From Prionace glauca (Eukaryota; Chordata; Chondrichthyes; Carcharhiniformes; Carcharhinidae), in the NCBI GenBank assembly GCA_037974335.1, contig CM075760.1, forward strand, positions 31,394,902 to 31,458,901: 64,000 bases of DNA, written 5' to 3'. Both the position numbers and the translations under genes were made by a program. The notes beneath the pieces were generated by a model. The model was not told the origin of the DNA. It made no database searches and saw only the letters and a list, made by a program, of their open reading frames with translations. Positions 55,157 to 64,000 of this stretch are shown here, in pieces; position 1 is the stretch's first letter, and every line of letters starts with the position of its first letter.

Positions 55157-55885
55157 AAAACTCCAATATTAATGTCCCACATCAGGAACATCTGCTTCAT
55201 TGTTGTGTCTTTATTTTACAGATCAAGTGATGGGTTAAATTTTTTGACTCTGGGCTGATTATCAAGATCTCTCTGTGACTCAAATGCAATATCTGCTCTC
55301 GGTTATTCTATTCCCTCATTTTATCATTCTGAATCTGTAACTGAGATAATCGTAGACGTTATATCAGTTTCCAGTGTGAAAAATACGAGACTTTTTTTTT
55401 GTTACAATGCAACTGTGGTTAATAGTTTTCCCGTAGTTTAAATTTCATGCATACATAAGAAACTTTTCTCATTCCTTATTCACATCTGTTAATTCATCTT
55501 TCTATTAAGGTCTGTATTCTCTTTGTGGTGTATGTAACAGATGTACAAATATTGACGGATTCCCTGTGCATTTGTTCTGTTCTCAATGTGAGGCTCGATC
55601 ATTATGTTCACTTTTCTAACTTAAAAAATAAATTATTGTAAAATATTGTCTGAATTTTTTAAATAAATTTTAAATAAAAAAATAACTCCCTCTGCCTTGG
55701 CTTAATTCCGCTCTCAAAAACCCATCCACTGGGCTCCATTTTCCCTATTATAGGGCTGCCCCCTTTCCCAGACAGGCATGTTCCCGCTGTCATGTGTGGA
55801 ATGTGGCTGTTCAGTGAAAGAGCCACTGCGCCACCCAGTGACCCATCTGTGCAAAGACACCTTCATCCCTGCCTTTTCGGATAAT
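55157..55885 (+). pseudogene. ighm: IgM M2 and membrane 3'UTR relic (second cluster)
   Basis: Collinear with 22088-22820. It includes the end of the M1-M2 intron, acceptor TTATTTTACAG at 55221, M2 (ATC AAG TGA, 55222-55230), the 3'UTR with its AATAAA-rich end (about 55665-55685) and the downstream flank to CCTGCCTTTTC. No M1 or CH exons precede it: homology starts at the inner edge of the inverted-repeat arm. This is a decapitated copy of another IgM cluster. A Penelope-like element begins at about 55888. Confidence 0.82.
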
Positions 55886-55887
55886 AG

Positions 55888-56525
55888 TCATGATGTGGGT
55901 ATGCCGGCGTTGGACTGGCGTAAACACAGTAAAAAGTCTGACAACACCAGGTTTTAGTCCAACCGATTTATTTGATAATATACTCACAAGCTTTCGGGGT
56001 TAGCCTCTTCGTCAGGTGAATGGAGAGTTCTGGCCTCAGACAGAGCATATAAAGCACAGACAGTTTAGAGATTACTGATTAGAATGCGAATCTTTACACC
56101 TAACCTGCTGTTCAAGACCTGAAGTGGCTGATAATGTGAGTGGAAGGAGCACTGATCACAGTTTAAAGAGATGTGTATTGTCTCCAGACAGCACAGTGAG
56201 TGAGGTTTTGCAAACCCAGGCAAGTCACGGGGGTTACAGATAGTGCGACATGAACCCAAGATCCCTGTTGAGACCGTCCTCATGTGTGCGGAACTTGGCT
56301 ATCAGTCTCTGTTCAGCGACTCTGCGCTGTCGTGAGTCGTGAAGGCCGCCTTGGAGAATGCTTACCCGAAGGTCAGAGGCTGAATGCCCGTGACCACTGA
56401 AGCGTTCGCCAACAGGAAGGGAACAGTCTTGCCTGGTGATTGTCGAGCGATGTTCACTGGTCGTCCAGTGGTTTGTGTTCAGCACTTCCCCAGTGATGCG
56501 TAGTTTCAATTCCCGCCGAGGAAAT
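55888..56525 (-). mobile_element. Penelope-like element 3' part with GIY-YIG-type C-terminus
   Basis: It starts with the terminal sequence CATGATGTGGGTATGCCGGC. The minus-strand frame 56234-56509 encodes EHRSTITRQDCSLPVGERFSGHGHSASDLRVSILQGGLHDSRQRRVAEQRLIAKFRTHEDGLNRDLGFMSHY, the C-terminal part of the endonuclease region. It is better preserved than the copies at 33525 and 35740. Confidence 0.72.
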
Positions 56526-56529
56526 TCTC

Positions 56530-59500
56530 TGGGCGTTCTCTGGGCTGCTGCCGGTGCCTGGGGCTAGCAGGGCTAGAAATAATGAAATAATCCAACTAAA
56601 TGCGTGGTTGAAGGATTGGTGTAGGGCAGAGGGTTTTATATTCGTAGACCACTGGGAAGTCTTTATGAAAGAACGGCAAATATACAAGAGGGATGGGGTA
56701 CAGTTAACTGGGAAGGGCATGCATATCTTAGCTGGAAGGTTAGCTGGAGTGTTTCGGCAGGGTTTAAACTACTATGGAGGGGGGTGGGGAGGTAGACGAA
56801 ACTGGGATTGGGGATAGGGTAAGCCCGGAGGTTAGGAAGAAGGATCGGATTGTTTCTGAGGGTCTTCGGTGCATGTGTTTCAATGCTAGGAGTTTGACTG
56901 GTAAAACAGATGAACTGAAGGCATTAATGTTCGAAAGGAAGTTAGAAGTGGTGGCGGTGACAGAGACTTGGTTAAAGGAAGGGCAGGACTGGCAGTTGAA
57001 TGTTCCTGGGTATAAGTGTTTCAGGCGAGATAGGGGTGGGTCGCTGAGAGGTGGGGGAGTGGCGTTGTTAGTTAAGGATTGCATCGTAGCAGTGCAGAGG
57101 GAGGGAGGTATAGAGGATATAGGAATCGAGTTGCTATGGGTGGAGTTGAGGAATAGGAAGGGAGATGTTACTATGTTGGGTGTGTACTACAGACCGCCCA
57201 ACAGACCGAGGGCTGTGGAAGAAGGGATAAGCAGGGACATTCTACATAAGTGCAGGAAGAATAGGATGGTGGTAGTGGGAGATTTTAATCTCCCCGGGGT
57301 AGATTGGAATGTACTGAGATCAGAGGCTGCTGACAGTGTGTAATGGAAGGATCCCTGGAGCAGTACGTGGATAGACCGACCAGAGAAGGGGCTATACCGG
57401 ACTTGGTTCTGGGGAATGAGCCTGGGCAGGTGGTTGACGTTGAAGTAGGAGAGCATGTGGCTAACAGTGACCACAACTCTGTCTGGTTCAAGATATTAAT
57501 GGATAAAGATGAAGCCTGTCCTAAGGGGAGGGTGTTAAATTGGGGGAGGGCTAGATACAACCGGATTAGGCAGGATCTTAAAGTTACGGACTGGGGTACG
57601 CTGTTCAACGGTAGGTCGACGCTGGGTATGTGGGAATCTCTCAAGGGAAAACTAAAATCTTTACAGGAAAGACATGTGCTGGTCAAGAGGAAGGATGGGA
57701 AAGGTAGGATTAGAGAGCCGTGGGTAACTAGGGATATTGAGGACCGGGTCAGGAGAAAGAGGGAGGCGTACACTAGATCTGGGCATTTGAGGACAGAGAT
57801 AGCGTTAGAAGAATACAGAGAATGTAGGAGAGAACCTAAAAGGGGCATCAGAAAGGCAAAAAGGGGCCACGAAATGGCTTTGGCGGGTAGGATTAAGGAA
57901 AATCCTAAGGCATTTTACTCCTATATTAGAAACAAAAGGATGGTTAGAGGGAACATTGGTCCTCTCAGGGACAGAGGAGGGGAACTATGCTTGGAGCCTG
58001 GGCGAATGGGGGAGATCTTGAATGAATACTTTGCGTCGGTATTCACACAGGAGAGGGGTCTGATCTCTGCTGCTGTGCTTGAGAAGTTTGAGGATCCGTT
58101 GAGGGAAATAGTCATCACGAGGGAAGAGGTGTTGGGACTTTTAGACAGTATAAAGACGGATAAATCTCCGGGGCCTGATGGCATCTATCCTAGGCTGCTA
58201 AGGGAGGTGAGGAATGAAATTGCTGGGCCTCCGACGCAAATCTTTGTCTCTTCTTTGGACACAGGTGAGGTCCCAGAGGATTGGCGGATTGCAAATGTAG
58301 TACCGTTGTTTAAGAAGGGTCAGAGGGATAACCCAGAGAACTATAGGCCAGTGAGCTTGACTTCAGTTATAGGCAAGATAATGGAGACGATCCTCAAGGA
58401 TAGGATGTATGAGCATCTGGAGCGCTGCAATCTGATCAGGGATACGCAGCACGGCTTCGTTACAGGGTGGTCGTGCCTTACGAATCTATTGGAATTTTTT
58501 GAAGAGATGACAAAAAAGGTTGACGAAGGACAAGCCGTTGATGTTGTCTATATGGATTTCAGTAAGGCCTACCCTCACGGTAGGCTGATAGAAAAGGTGA
58601 AGGCTCATGGAATACAAGGCCAGGTATGTAGATGGGTGGAGAAATGGCTTGGGAGGAGGAGACAGCGGGTAGTAGTGGAAGGCTCCTTTTCCAATTGGAG
58701 GTCTGTCACCAGTGGGGTGCCGCAGGGCTCGGTACTAGGACCTCTACTATTTGTAGTATATATTAATGACTTGGAAGAGGGGGTAGGAGGTGTGATCAGC
58801 AAATTTGCTGATGACACTAAGATGGTTGGATTGGCGGGCACTGAGGAGCAGTGCCTGGCAATGTAACAGGATATAGACAGGCTGGTAGATTGGGCAGATA
58901 GATGGCAAATGGAATTTAATCCGGAGAAATGTGAGGTGATGCACTTTGGCCGGAATAATGTGGAGCGGAGTTATACGATAAAAGGTAGAACTATCCGGAG
59001 TATAGATACGCAGAGAGACCTGGGAGTGCAGGTACACAAGTCCCTGAAGGTGTCGGTGCAGGTGCAGAATGTGATGAGGAAAGCGTATGGCATGTTAGCC
59101 TTCATAGGAAGGGGTATAGAACATAAGAGTAGGAGTCTGATGTTGCAGTTGTATAGAACGTTGGTTAGGCCTCACCTGGAGTACTGCGTCCAGTTCTGGT
59201 CGCCGTACTACCGGAAGGATGTAGAGATCCTGGAGAGAATGCAGAGGAGATTTACCAGGATGTTGCCTGGTATGGAAGGGCTGTCTTACGAGGAAAGATT
59301 GAACGCACTTCGGCTGTTTTCCCTTGAGAGACGTCGGCTGAGGGGGGATCTAATAGAGGTTTATAAGATTATGAAGGGGATAGATAGAGTAAATGGTGGT
59401 AAGCTTTTTCCGCTATTAGAAATGGATAGAACGAGGGGTCACGGGCTTAGGGTGAAGTGGGCTAGATATAAGACTAATATTAGAGGGCAGCTTTACACAC

Positions 59501-60142
59501 AAAGGGTAGTGGGGATATGGAATGCACTGCCGAGTAAGGTGGTGGAAGCAGGCACGCTAGGGTTGTTCAAGAGTCACTTGGACAGCCACATGAGCGGTCT
59601 ACATATAGGGAGATATAGCAGGCCTTACTAAACATTGTAGGCTTGGGGTTCAGTTTTAGCCTCAGGGATATAGAGTCTTTTTAATAATGAATTTTTTATC
59701 CACAGGCATTTAAGTCCAGCAAGGGGCATGCGGGCGGCAGGTTGTGGTGGGCTGCTCTTGGATGTTGCTTCGGGAGTTGCCTACTGCTTCATGTCGTTGG
59801 TGTGCGTAAACTGGACCATCTCGAGGGCATCATGACAGCTCAGAGGCTATCTCTGTTGCTGTGCGGACACATGGATTTCGGCCTATGTCCGTGGGAGTTT
59901 GCGCGTTCTCCCCATGGTTGCGTGGGTTTCCTCCGGGTACTCCGGTTTCCTCCCACATCCCAAAAATGTGCTTTTAGGCTGATTGATTGGGTAACAAATT
60001 GTCCCTATATTGGACCTCCCTGATCCTCACACATTAGGCATAGACTAGAGTCATGAATAGGTCACTGACCATGGGACGGCGGCGCGGGCTCGTTGGGCCG
60101 AAGGGCTTGTTTCCCGTGCTGTGTTGTTCTTTGTTCTTTGAA
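56530..60142 (+). mobile_element. CR1-like LINE, family A', about 3.6 kb
   Basis: It begins inside the esterase part of ORF1 (SGLLPVPGASRARNNEIIQLNAWLKDW, then IYKRDGVQLTGKG with DGLH changed to DGVQ), followed by ORF2 and the family A' 3'UTR with its V-SINE-like block and TTGTTCTTTGTTCTTTG tail. It is 5'-truncated and lies between the IgM relic and the right inverted-repeat arm, so it enlarged the loop of the inverted duplication. Confidence 0.92.
56774..59631 (+). pseudogene. LINE ORF2 (family A')
   Basis: The endonuclease is at 56860-57343 (CMCFNARSLTGKTDELK, VTETWLKEGQDWQLNVPGY, GVYYRPPN, VVGDFNLPGVDW) with a stop after AADSV. The following frame from 57343 continues [35 protein letters not shown] and the whole RT core: [41 protein letters not shown] (a few residues lost before PHGRL), [21 protein letters not shown] and FADDTK. 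A stop at 58863 separates the C-terminal frame (58909-59631), which ends in HMSGLHIGRYSRPY. Only about three breaks are seen, so it is relatively young. Confidence 0.9.
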
Positions 60143-60144
60143 AA

Positions 60145-60473
60145 TAAGATTATTTGATCTCAGCAAACCATTAATAATGATGTGATTGACTCTCCGATCG
60201 AAAGCAGATCTATTAGAATCAGCCGAGTGAGATTTGCAAGATTCCATCAGAGCTGGAAATTTCACATGTAGAACAGTTCAAGAACAAACACAGAAAGAGA
60301 AGGACAGTGATAGACTGCAAAGTACTAACGATTGAGATGTTGCAATGGAAAATCTGTGTGCTAATGAGTCAGATTTCACCCTCTATATTGACACTGAATA
60401 ATGAAACTGTTCCCTCATCTGCATTGAAAAACATTTAGAAATATTTGTGTTCAGTTTTGAACTGTCGGAGTGT
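60145..60473. other. No gene seen; tRNA-flank-like sequence
   Basis: The part at 60280-60345 (AGAACAAACACAGAAAGAGA, GGACAGTGATAGACTGC) resembles 34080-34140 next to tRNA-Lys. Confidence 0.45.
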
Positions 60474-61069
60474 TCATGGAATGTTTTCATTGGCTGAACA
60501 CATCATGGTTGAATCAGAAGCTGCCATTTTGCGGGAGAAATCTGTTTGTGATGAAAGTGGTCTGGTGTAAAAATTAAAGTAAAAGCAGCGTGGATAAAGT
60601 AAATTCTAAAACACGCTGTAAGCTGCTGGTCTGGTGGTTAGAGTTTGACTCTTTCCCTGCTGTTCGGATTACTGATCTGAAATTGAAAATTTATTGCTCC
60701 CATTCAAACTCAGAAAACACATGTGGGTTGTTACCTGGATGAACATATAAAATATAATCGCGCCTCGTGTCCTGAAGTGCAGACTCTGAGCAAATCCAAC
60801 AGGAGGTTCTCTTGTCATTTCTGGCAGAAATTGGGAAGAGACGAGCTGAAGGACAGTTTAAATGATGCCAGCCCTTCACTGCATGTTACTGTGTGCAGCT
60901 CATTGTGTTTCTGAGGTGAGATGATTTCTGTTTGTTCCTCAGTTCAGACTTACCTGAATCAGTGAAGGAGTAGGCTCAATCCTCCTGATGGTCTTTCCAA
61001 GTTCCATTGCTTTTAATGAATTTCAGTAACATTATCATCAAATAACATTATTGTGACAGGGTTTCACGT

Positions 61070-61151
61070 GGTAGCGTGGCCGAGCGGTCTAAGGCGCTGG
61101 ATTAAGGCTCCAGTCTCTTCGGAGGCGTGGGTTCGAATCCCACCGCTGCCA
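61070..61151 (+). tRNA. tRNA-Leu (AAG), right copy
   Basis: The same 82-base sequence as the left copy, in the opposite orientation: GGTAGCG acceptor, AAG anticodon in TTAAGGC, long variable arm, and T arm GTGGGTTCGAATCCCAC. The flanks have diverged while the tRNA has not, which suggests both copies are under selection or are kept alike by conversion. Confidence 0.96.
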
Positions 61152-61416
61152 AAATGGATTTGAGTTTTGGTCTCACAGTTCAGATTGGATGCAGGAATGT
61201 GTATTGTATCGTTTTTGTAAAGAACAACGAACAGAAACATTACCAACTGAACAAGTTGCTGGCGTAAAGCAGCGTGTGTGCAAGTAGCCCCTTTCGAGAG
61301 CGCGCACACACAGTGAATTGCTGGCTGCCGAGTTAAACACTCTGAGGAAGGAGCAGCGCTCCAAATCATTGCTCTCTTAGAGATTTGGGAGACGGAAGCT
61401 TCTAGCCTACCAGCCA

Positions 61417-61481
61417 GCTGAAATCGCTCAGTTGGGAAAGCGTTAGACTGAAGGTCCCTGGTTCAATCCCGGGTTTCGGCA
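61417..61481 (+). pseudogene. tRNA-Phe (GAA) relic, right copy
   Basis: GCTGAAATCGCTCAGTTGGG, AAGCGTTAGACTGAAGG and TCCCTGGTTCAATCCCGGG, then TTTCGGCA. Part of the anticodon stem and the variable loop is missing, as in the left copy but with slightly different retained bases. Confidence 0.82.
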
Positions 61482-61884
61482 GCATCCCCTTGCTGGTTTT
61501 CTGTGCTCGCTGCTAATGGGATCCGTGTTTTGTCTCGCACTGTCTTCAAACATCAATTCACACAAACTGCAACAGGCCAAATACCGATCGTAATTTCCAC
61601 CCTGCCAGATGTTGTTCTATTTCCTGCTTGTTGGATTTCACTTTTTAAAAAACTTCCTGTATTTCTAAACATTCCCAATGTTAATGAAAGGTGATGGAGG
61701 TGAAGGTTTATCTTTGTTTCCTTATGCACACATGCCATATAACGTCCTGAGTTATTCCAACCTCATCACATTTCAGTGCAGATGTCAGCTCCCCTTTTAG
61801 ATGGCAGTGAAAATACATTTAGATAACCTGCTGTTTCAACCAAAACAATGTATATTTGCATTATCTCTTTTGATTCTTTCGGAA

Positions 61885-62165
61885 AGAGGCCATTCGGCCC
61901 ATCGAGTCCGCACTCATAACAATCCCACCCACGCCCTATTCCCCGTAAACCCACATATTTACCCTTCTGATCCCTCTGACACTAGGATCAATTTAGCATG
62001 GCCGATCAAACTAACCCACGCCTCTTTGAAAGCGGAACACCCGGAGGAAACCCACGGAGGCACGGGGAGAACGTGCAAACTCCGCGCAGACGGTGACCCG
62101 AGGACCTGAGTCCCTGGCGCTGTGAGACATCAGTGCTAATCACTGTGCTACCGCGCTGTCCTTTC
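61885..62165 (-). mobile_element. V-SINE, minus strand (copy 2)
   Basis: GGCCATTCGGCCCATCGAGT, CACCCGGAGGAAACCCACGG and AGCACAGTG head on the reverse strand. It is orthologous within the duplication to 50112-50420. Confidence 0.82.
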
Positions 62166-62746
62166 TACTGCATTCAATGTCACTGCAGTTCACTCCATTC
62201 AAAGTATTAGCATCAATCTGTGATACACCATCCTGTGGTGATTCTGCTGAATAACATTAAATTATCACCGTTAATGGACCATCCAACGTTGGACGCCATT
62301 GAATTGAAACTTTGCTTCTTTTCTGGGTGAACTCCAGCTCTCCATTCCTCCCGCAATGTCACCGCTCAAACTGAGTCTTTCTCCTTCCCACATTATTAAA
62401 CTGGTTTCTGAGTGAAAACTGCCTCCATTTCACTGGGGGTGGGAGACTTTACCAGTTCATTCAAGTAAACGTTTTCTTGTCATTGAATCAGAGATTTGGG
62501 CACAGATCTGCGAGATATTTGTGTCGGTAGAAACAATAAATTTTCCCTCATTAACAGCCAGACTTTAACCCGTATCAGTTTTTAGAGTCATCAGCACTTT
62601 CTAGCCTATCGCTCTCTTATTTTCTTTTTGCTTCTTTACATGTGACTTTTCCAATTCAGGCGCAAGCAAGGGAATCTTCCCCACACTGATTCTGACAGTT
62701 GTTGACCTGAAGGAACACAGGATTGTTGTACAGCAATAAATCTACA

Positions 62747-62818
62747 TCCTCTGAGCGGGAATCGAACCCAGGCTGCGGCAGCGAGAGCGCCAAATCCTAT
62801 CCACTAGACCACCAGGGA
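62747..62818 (-). pseudogene. tRNA-Glu (CTC)-like, decayed
   Basis: A 72-base cloverleaf-like sequence. The acceptor TCCCTGG faces TCAGAGG with one clear mismatch, the anticodon loop CTCTCGC gives CTC, and the T arm CCTGGGTTCGATTCCCGC has changes in the stem. Its partner at 51009 reads TTC and is intact, so this copy is probably a pseudogene, although both internal boxes remain. Confidence 0.78.
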
Positions 62819-63156
62819 AGCTGATACAAGGTCTTTAAAATGTTCATTTATCAATGACTCACCTGCTTTTTATTGTATTTCAGACTTTTTATTCACCAAT
62901 TGCAAGTTTATCCTTCACATTTTACCCTTCACAAAGACCTTGTCTTTGTCAAAACTGAGTATGTCATGTCTCTATTTAGATGCGAAAACACCACGCTGGT
63001 TAGTAATATGCTGTGTACACTCTCTCAGTAATGACTGAACTGGACCCAGTCTGTATTCATATTAGTACAGGTGCTGTGTCGATATCTGGTGCATTCGGCT
63101 CTGTCTCTGTGTTACTGCACAAAACCCGTCCCTCATTTATATTACAACAGATCATA

Positions 63157-63335
63157 TTAGTTGGATTGGCCATGCAAAAATTGTCCGTTATTTTCCCTTT
63201 GAGTATGTGGATTAGCCATGGTAAATGTGTGGGGCTAATGGGGTTAGGGCAGAGGGGAGGACCTGGGTGGGATGCAGACTCAGTGGGCCAAGATAACCTT
63301 TCTTCTGAACTGTAGGAATTTTATGGTTCTATGTC
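63157..63335 (+). mobile_element. V-SINE 3' half
   Basis: TTGGATTGGCCATGCAAAAA, ATGGGGTTAGGGCAGAGG, CTCAGTGGGCCAAGATAACC and a GGTTCTATG tail. The head and central domain are absent. Confidence 0.75.
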
Positions 63336-64000
63336 TAAGAAATATCATAGACATTTGCGTGCTTATTTATTTTAAATAATCTACTTTCTAATAACCCATT
63401 TTGGAGAAATGATGTCTTTTAGCAATTCCCTTTCAGTTTTCCCAGTGATAACCTTCATCCCATCTCTGCCTTCCATGAGTGCATGGAAACAACAAACAGT
63501 TCATGTGTTTCAACTGAAGAACATTTAATATGTAAGTATTTATTGACAACCATTCTGTTGTGTGCTCTTGCATACAAAATGATTTCAGCCTCACTATTTT
63601 GTTCCCGCTGTTGACTTATCTGTCTTTAGAGAACTTTTGGAAAACGGATAGGCTGACAATGTGTGACAGCAATACTCACAACGGTTTCAACTCTCTTCAG
63701 TTCAGCAACACACTGTTAATCAATGTTCTTTTTTTTGCCAAGGTGCATGAACCAAAATGTTTGTCTTCATTCGGATTTTTTAACATGCATAAAAAGGACA
63801 ATAACCATGTAATTTACAAGAAAAGATGAAGTCATCTTGTCTGTTCAGAGGCTGTGATTCATGTCCCTCAGCACACGGTTTAATTGTTCCAATGGGGACA
63901 TTAGAAGATTTATAAATAGGAATTTTCACTGTGTGTGCAATATTGTTTAATTGGGAGTGGTCTCTAGTACAGTCAGCCATCATTGAATTTCAGAGCCATG
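63336..64000. other. No gene seen
   Basis: Unique A+T-rich sequence to the window end. No exon or repeat recognised. Confidence 0.5.

Larger units (their letters stand above)
60474..61706. repeat. Large inverted duplication, right arm
   Basis: Reverse-complement partner of 53423-55156. It carries tRNA-Leu and the tRNA-Phe relic on the plus strand and is shorter than the left arm because of an internal deletion between about 61365 and 61375. Confidence 0.88.
61845..62935. repeat. Direct duplication, copy 2
   Basis: Collinear with 50050-51190 in the same orientation (V-SINE, shared unique sequence, tRNA-Glu relic, flank). Confidence 0.85.

Noticed and set aside
60613-60670. tRNA-like GGTCTGGTGGTTAGAGT
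   Set aside because: Resembles a tRNA-Glu/Asp D arm, but no anticodon or T arm can be folded, and the partner in the left arm (about 54980-55015) does not support it.
1-64000. CRISPR arrays, bacterial operons or terminators
   Set aside because: The sequence is a vertebrate nuclear locus; tandem repeats lack the spacer pattern of CRISPR.

Overview
The window reads as nuclear DNA of a cartilaginous fish (shark or ray). The evidence is an IgM heavy-chain 3' end with its own secretory tail and separate membrane exons, a second IgM 3' relic 33 kb away (as expected from cluster-type IgH organisation), V gene segments with 23-bp recombination signals, tRNA-derived V-SINE/HE1-like repeats, and several CR1-like LINE families with 3' tails of the TTCTTTG and ATGTTCTT type. 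All host protein genes seen are split by introns. Species cannot be told from this sequence alone.

Layout. 0-7 kb: a G+C-rich minisatellite, a decayed LINE, then a nearly complete CR1-like LINE (family A) with a second LINE (family B) nested in it. 8-14 kb: CT-rich tracts, a family A' LINE end and a two-exon GPR139-like receptor on the minus strand. 14-22.7 kb: an IgM constant-region remnant consisting of a CH4 exon cut in two by a 1.7-kb LINE, the secretory tail, a long intron with LINE and CA-rich filler, then membrane exons M1 and M2 and the membrane 3'UTR. 24-28.3 kb: a LINE with an internal inversion and a second two-exon GPR139-like receptor. 29.7-37.6 kb: LINE C, a very old LINE, a 180-bp inverted repeat, Penelope-like pieces, a tRNA-Lys and further repeats. 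38-39 kb: three copies of a tRNA-Val unit in stages of decay. 39.6-43.9 kb: a near full-length LINE of family C. 44-49.1 kb: two TCR alpha/delta-like V segments facing each other, the first with leader, V exon and 23-RSS all intact. 50-63 kb: a tRNA-rich block (Glu, Leu, Phe relics) built by one direct and one inverted duplication, surrounding an IgM M2/3'UTR relic and a 3.6-kb LINE A'.

How the parts relate. The IgM exons show the classical choice between secreted and membrane forms: an in-exon splice donor near the end of CH4 joins in frame to M1, and using the CH4 stop gives the secretory tail. No CH1-CH3 exons, D or J segments were found, so the cluster is incomplete here, and the LINE in CH4 should disable it. 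The V segments cannot be linked to a J or C inside the window. Most of the rest is retroelement sequence. The tRNA genes look like a local dispersed cluster that spread by segmental duplication.

Limits: repeat families are named from recognisable protein motifs and tails, not from a database search. Repeat edges are accurate to roughly 10-50 bases unless a junction is described.
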